Below are positions 59,961 to 64,000 of a DNA stretch of 64,000 bases, piece by piece. The stretch covers positions 61,657 through 125,656 of the forward strand of contig NZ_JYDE01000042.1 in NCBI RefSeq assembly GCF_003263515.1, given 5' to 3'. The translations under genes were made by a program, and so were the position numbers. The number at the start of each line of letters is the position of its first letter. Within the stretch, counting starts at the first letter, position 1. Below the pieces are notes generated by a model, which was not told where the DNA came from, made no database searches, and saw only the letters and a program-made list of their open reading frames with translations. Source of the DNA: Rahnella inusitata (GTDB lineage: Bacteria; Pseudomonadota; Gammaproteobacteria; Enterobacterales; Enterobacteriaceae).

Positions 59961-62462
59961 ATGGGTATTCAGGAATACATTCTTGCCGGCAGTAAATTAC
60001 CGATCCACAACCACTATCAGCTACGCTTAACCCGTTTGGAATCCCAACAGTCTGACGTCGATATATCGGTGCTCAAGTTCAGCGGCAGCGAGGCCATCAG
60101 CGATATTTTGCGCTATGAGATTGAGTTTACCAGTGCGGTGAAAGATATCCCCGCCCAGCACATCATCAATTATTCCGCGCTGTTCCTGATGTACCCCGAC
60201 GGCAAGCCCTGGGAATCTGTTAAACCACGCATTATCCCCGGTGTCATCACCCAGTTCCGCCAGTGCAGCACTTCTGCCGATGAAACCCGCTACGTCGCCA
60301 CGCTGGAACACCGCCTGACCCGGTTAAATCAGGGCACCAATAACGCGATTTACCAAAACGACAGCATCATCAGCATGACCGAAAACACTTTCCTGCGTTA
60401 CAACATGGACCGGCTGGATTTTCGGTTTGCGCTCAATGATCAGTATCCGCTGAAAAAATTCATGATGCAGTTCGGTGAAAGCGAATACGCCCATATTGCG
60501 CGACGCCTGGCTGATAGCGGTATCTCCTACTTCTTCGAATATGACGAAGAGAACAACTGCGACGTCATGGTGCTGGCCGACCATTCCTACGCCTGGCCAG
60601 AGCCTGTTGCTATCCCGTTCCGCAACCCGGCGGGACTGTTCGACGGCGGACTGGAATCGGTCTGGGAGATGTCGGTCAGCCGCAAGTCCATTCCGAAGTC
60701 AGTCACGGTTAACGACGATTACTACCCTGCCGCACAAAGCGATATGACCGGCACAACGGAGACCACCCCGGATTATCCGGCACTGGTTGCCGAAGATTAC
60801 CGCTGGGGTGAGAACTATCCCGAAGCGGGCAAAGAGTTCAGTAACCAGCCAGGCCAAGGGATGTGGTATGCCAAACGCCGTCAGGAGCGCTACCTCACGG
60901 AGCAAATCACCTTTGAGGGTAAATCCAACTGCATGACGCTGCGTCCGGGGATGGTCATCACCACGCCCGGCAAAGACTGGCCTGAAGCGCCGGACGGTCT
61001 CCTGATTGTCTCCACGAACTCTAAAAACGTCGCCCGCGATACGGCGTACTTCGTCACCTTCACCGCGGTTCCGCGTAATACTCAGCATCCGTACCGCCCT
61101 GCGTTGTTGCCGTGGCCGACCGTCACCGGCACGCTGCCTGCCCGTATCTCCAGCGCGCATCCGGACGAACCTTACGCTCACATCAACGCCGACGGCCTGT
61201 ACCGCGCTCAATTTGGCTTCGATCGTACAGAGTGGCAGAAAGGTTTTGAGAGCTGCTGGCTGCGTCTGGCCAAACCCTATTCCGGCGATACCTGCGGCTT
61301 CCATATGCCGCTGCTGGATTCCACCGGCGTAGCGATTGCCTTTGAGAACGGCGACGTTGATCGGCCTTATATCGCCTGTGCGCTGCACGATTCAACTCAC
61401 CCGGACCATGTGGCGTTGCCGAACTACAAGCGGAACGTCATTCGCACTCCCGCCAATAACAAACTGCGACTGGACGATACGCGCGGGAAAGAACACATCA
61501 AGCTTTCCACACCGGCCAGCGGCAAAAGCCAGCTGAACCTGGGGGCGCTGGTCGATGATAAACGCAAAGACCGCGGCCACGGGGCTGAGCTGCGTACCGA
61601 CGACTGGGTGTCCGTTCGCGGCGGTAAAGGCGTGTTTATTTCTGCCGACGTGCAGGCTTCCGCCGGAGGTCAGCAACTGGATATGCAACAGGCCAAAGCC
61701 CTGCTCTCCAGCGCGATGGTGGAAATGCAGAGTCTTTCCGCCAGTGCGCAACAGGCGCAGGCATTAGCCGCGGATATCGACCGTCAACAGACCTTGCTTC
61801 AACAGAAACTCGATAAGCTTCAGCAGGCTGTTTTACTCCTCAGTGCACCAAAAGGCGTCGGTATTGTCAGCGGTGACAGCATGCAGCTGTTCGCCGAAGA
61901 TAGCCTGACACTGACCGCGGGTAAGCAGGTGGATATCGGCGCGACGAAGAAATTCACCGTCGCGGCCGGTGATCAAATCAGCCTCTACAGCCGCCAGGGC
62001 ACCAAAATGTTTGCCGCCAAAGGCGACATCGACGTTCAGGCCCAGGGCGGTAAGTTCACCACCTGGTCAACGGACGACACGCATGTTGCCAGCGGCAAAA
62101 AAATGGCGGTAACGGCGCAGGACGAGCTGGTCCTGATTTGTGGCGGTGCCTATATCAAACTCAAAGGCGGGAACGTTGAGATTGGCGGGCCGGGGAAACT
62201 GCTGATCAAAAATGGCGGCATCGTCAAGCAAGGCTCAGCAAGCATGCAGAGTGCGATGAAATCGTTTGATCCGGAGCAGTTTAATGAGGGGTTTGTGGTT
62301 ACTCACCCGCTCAATGGCAAACCACTGGCGTCCCAAAAATACAAAATCACGCTGGATGACGGGCAGGTCATTGAAGGGCTGACCGATGAAAAAGGCATGA
62401 CCTCTCTCACTAAATCACAAGCCGCGCAGGATATGGTCATTTCGTTACTGGATGGCGAATAA
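59961..62462 (+). CDS. Type VI secretion tip protein VgrG with C-terminal extension
   Basis: Spike protein of the type VI secretion system. The gp27-like domain spans about residues 1-370, the gp5-like OB fold about 385-480 (GLYRAQFGFDRTE, WLRLAKPYSGD, GVAIAFENGDVDRPYI), a coiled coil about 570-625, and the DUF2345 beta-helix about 625-760 (GGAYIKLKGGNVEIGGPGKL in part). After it, residues about 774-833 (FNEGFVVTHPLNGKPL ... DDGQVIEGLTDEKG) form a transthyretin-like extension that in other VgrGs docks a cargo effector. Length 833 aa. No core T6SS genes are in the window. Confidence 0.93.
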   Translation: MGIQEYILAGSKLPIHNHYQLRLTRLESQQSDVDISVLKFSGSEAISDILRYEIEFTSAVKDIPAQHIINYSALFLMYPDGKPWESVKPRIIPGVITQFRQCSTSADETRYVATLEHRLTRLNQGTNNAIYQNDSIISMTENTFLRYNMDRLDFRFALNDQYPLKKFMMQFGESEYAHIARRLADSGISYFFEYDEENNCDVMVLADHSYAWPEPVAIPFRNPAGLFDGGLESVWEMSVSRKSIPKSVTVNDDYYPAAQSDMTGTTETTPDYPALVAEDYRWGENYPEAGKEFSNQPGQGMWYAKRRQERYLTEQITFEGKSNCMTLRPGMVITTPGKDWPEAPDGLLIVSTNSKNVARDTAYFVTFTAVPRNTQHPYRPALLPWPTVTGTLPARISSAHPDEPYAHINADGLYRAQFGFDRTEWQKGFESCWLRLAKPYSGDTCGFHMPLLDSTGVAIAFENGDVDRPYIACALHDSTHPDHVALPNYKRNVIRTPANNKLRLDDTRGKEHIKLSTPASGKSQLNLGALVDDKRKDRGHGAELRTDDWVSVRGGKGVFISADVQASAGGQQLDMQQAKALLSSAMVEMQSLSASAQQAQALAADIDRQQTLLQQKLDKLQQAVLLLSAPKGVGIVSGDSMQLFAEDSLTLTAGKQVDIGATKKFTVAAGDQISLYSRQGTKMFAAKGDIDVQAQGGKFTTWSTDDTHVASGKKMAVTAQDELVLICGGAYIKLKGGNVEIGGPGKLLIKNGGIVKQGSASMQSAMKSFDPEQFNEGFVVTHPLNGKPLASQKYKITLDDGQVIEGLTDEKGMTSLTKSQAAQDMVISLLDGE

Positions 62463-62480
62463 GGATTTCAAGGAAAGAAT

Positions 62481-63428
62481 ATGAAAAAAATAACTAAATT
62501 AATCATCAGCGCGCTCAGTCTTTCTGTTGTGATAAGTGTGACAGGTTGTGCTGTTGGCCCCTGGGGAGGCCTCATTATAGGTAACCCTTTTTCCGGAATA
62601 GCGGAAGCTCGTCAGGCTCGAGAATATAATGAAAGGCAAGAAGAATTAAAGAAAGAAGCTTTACAGAAAGAGCTATTGGCTGAAAAAAATTACGGGCCGC
62701 CACAGGTGATATATCGTATTGATCAAAAACGCTATATCACGCTTGAAAAGTATACCCATTGCGACAATGGTCAGATATTTTTTCATAATGATGAAAAAAA
62801 TATAAAATTACCACTAGCGGTCTCATCGCGAAGCGTAATGAATTACAAAGGAAAATTCATCTGGGCAGCGAAGAGCGACAACATGCTGGCTTTTCCTTTA
62901 GTGAGAGGCGGCAACGATCATTGTAGTGACACTATCAAAAACTGTGCTTATAGCATTCTGTCAGCCAGTAACGATGGGGGGGAGAAATTTAGTGAAATTA
63001 TATTCGGTGCAAGTAATAGCTCAAACTCTAAAGAGTACACGGTTGTTCTTACAGATGATGCTATCTACACCAAAAGAGACAAATATCCTACTGATAAATT
63101 TTCTGTCGATACAGATGGTAAATTTTATAATGTAAGGCAAGTCTGGGTCCAGGATGAACTTTATAAAGGCTTGTTGAAGTTCGGGGTGCCAAAAGATGTT
63201 TTAGCAAATAACCGAGTAGGTTATATACCTTCTTGGCTAAAAGCATTACACGATTACTCTGATATTCAAATTCATGAAGTTGATGTAAAGGCTCATACGT
63301 TGTTAAACCAACTCAATAACTCACCGACTTTAGAGAAATTACCTGATGAAAAGATCGGTAAATCAATAAGTAGTGAATTTACTTGCAATGATGCACTGAT
63401 ACCGACTCAACTAAAAAATCAAGGATGA
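62481..63428 (+). CDS. Tli3-like T6SS immunity lipoprotein (candidate)
   Basis: Lipoprotein with lipobox VTGC (C23) and a basic, coiled linker (about residues 42-68), then a domain with PPQVIYRID, YTHCDNGQIFFHND, MNYKGKFIWAAKSDN and CAYSILSASNDGGEKF. It resembles lipoprotein immunity proteins found after vgrG next to Tle-type phospholipase effectors; I did not verify this family by search. Length 315 aa. It starts 18 bases after vgrG and is AT-rich with respect to it. Confidence 0.6.
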   Translation: MKKITKLIISALSLSVVISVTGCAVGPWGGLIIGNPFSGIAEARQAREYNERQEELKKEALQKELLAEKNYGPPQVIYRIDQKRYITLEKYTHCDNGQIFFHNDEKNIKLPLAVSSRSVMNYKGKFIWAAKSDNMLAFPLVRGGNDHCSDTIKNCAYSILSASNDGGEKFSEIIFGASNSSNSKEYTVVLTDDAIYTKRDKYPTDKFSVDTDGKFYNVRQVWVQDELYKGLLKFGVPKDVLANNRVGYIPSWLKALHDYSDIQIHEVDVKAHTLLNQLNNSPTLEKLPDEKIGKSISSEFTCNDALIPTQLKNQG

Positions 63429-63430
63429 CC

Positions 63431-64000
63431 ATGAAAAAGCTAACTTTACTCGCAGGTGCATTAATATTTTCGCTAACCAGCCTGAATAGTTGTGCCGTGA
63501 CACCGCCTCCGGTGCAAACATCGACGCAGCCAGAAAAGCTGGCAGTACAACCCATCCATAACCCTCCACAGGTGATTTATCGTATCGATAAAAATCAGTA
63601 TCTCACGCTGGAGGATTATTCGAACTGTGATGATGGGTCGATTTATTATCATAATGATAACAAGAAGATAAAAACGAAGCTCTGGTTCCTTTCCATGGGA
63701 ACAATGAACTACAAAGGCAAGTTTATCTGGGCAGCGAAAAACGACGACATACTGGCGATTCCTTTAGTGAGTGGTGATAACGATGCTTGTGGTGACCCGC
63801 TCAGAGGCTGTGCTTACAGCATTTTGTCAGCCAGTAGCGATGGGGGAAAGAATTTTAGTGATATTAAATTCCATGCGAGTAATAGCTCTAACTCTAAGGA
63901 TTATACAATCATTATTAGCGATGATGCTATATACATCAAAAGCGCCTACTACGATTCCGAAAAATACCAAACAAATAGCGCTGTAGTGGTCAACAAAAAC
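63431..64000 (+). CDS. Second Tli3-like immunity lipoprotein (3' end outside window)
   Basis: Open to the window edge: 190 codons from ATG 63431, two bases after the previous stop. Lipobox LNSC (C21). From residue 50 it parallels the preceding protein (PPQVIYRIDKNQYLTLEDY, MNYKGKFIWAAKNDD, CAYSILSASSDGGKNFSD), so the two are tandem paralogues with different, shorter linkers. The duplication suggests immunity to two related effectors, or one effector and an orphan. Confidence 0.65.
   Translation, partial: MKKLTLLAGALIFSLTSLNSCAVTPPPVQTSTQPEKLAVQPIHNPPQVIYRIDKNQYLTLEDYSNCDDGSIYYHNDNKKIKTKLWFLSMGTMNYKGKFIWAAKNDDILAIPLVSGDNDACGDPLRGCAYSILSASSDGGKNFSDIKFHASNSSNSKDYTIIISDDAIYIKSAYYDSEKYQTNSAVVVNKN

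Noticed and set aside
1..64000. CRISPR arrays, insertion sequences, rRNA or tRNA genes
   Set aside because: No regularly spaced repeats, transposase frames, terminal inverted repeats or cloverleaf sequences were seen.

Overview
The window is a chromosomal segment of a Gram-negative enterobacterium. Positions 3-25638 follow the Escherichia coli order miaB-ybeZ-ybeY-ybeX-lnt-gltIJKL-ybeL-leuS-lptE-holA-nadD-rsfS-rlmH-mrdA-mrdB-rlpA-dacA-ybeD-lipB-ybeF-lipA-tatE, with high protein similarity throughout. The accessory gene content (csc sucrose genes, CFA/I-like fimbriae, type VI VgrG island) fits a Yersiniaceae member such as Rahnella, Ewingella or Rouxiella. The genus is inference; no marker here fixes it.

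Region 1 (1-25640) is housekeeping: tRNA modification, ribosome maturation, lipoprotein acylation, glutamate/aspartate uptake, leucyl-tRNA synthesis, LPS export, the elongasome and lipoic acid synthesis. Three points stand out. gltI has a well-formed sigma54 promoter with an NtrC-like site. A SroC-like RNA and terminator lie between gltI and gltJ. mrdA (PBP2) is split by a one-base deletion just before its transpeptidase domain.

Region 2 (25879-37439) starts with an amino-acid-type ABC transporter placed between tatE and the ybeM amidase gene. ybeM is coupled to a 4,5-dihydroxyphthalate-decarboxylase-like gene that faces a MocR-type regulator. Then come a fluoride riboswitch with crcB, a candidate 30-residue membrane protein with its own terminator, a TetR/Bcr-CflA drug-efflux pair, cspE, a DUF2076 protein and a Fur-box-controlled iron-siderophore binding protein.

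Region 3 (37639-45325) is mixed accessory material: an S9 oligopeptidase, an apparently exported Ppx/GppA-like protein, cupins, a small lipoprotein, a MASE2-GGDEF protein with a degenerate signature, and a YahK-like aldehyde reductase beside a periplasmic cupin.

Region 4 (45487-52312) is a complete alternate chaperone-usher (alpha/class 5, CFA/I-like) fimbrial operon. A divergent, unrecognised protein that appears to carry two winged-helix segments probably regulates it.

Region 5 (52351-56161) is a non-PTS sucrose regulon, cscB-cscA convergent with cscR, with two perfect copies of a 12-bp palindromic operator and a CRP-like site.

Region 6 (56370-64000) is a DUF421 membrane protein followed by an AT-rich island: an unrecognised polytopic membrane protein with two in-frame TGA codons near its start, a gene-poor 1.5 kb with a candidate 42-residue lipoprotein, a VgrG with a C-terminal extension, and two tandem paralogous lipoproteins that look like type VI immunity proteins. 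The second runs off the window, so the matching effector probably lies just beyond it.
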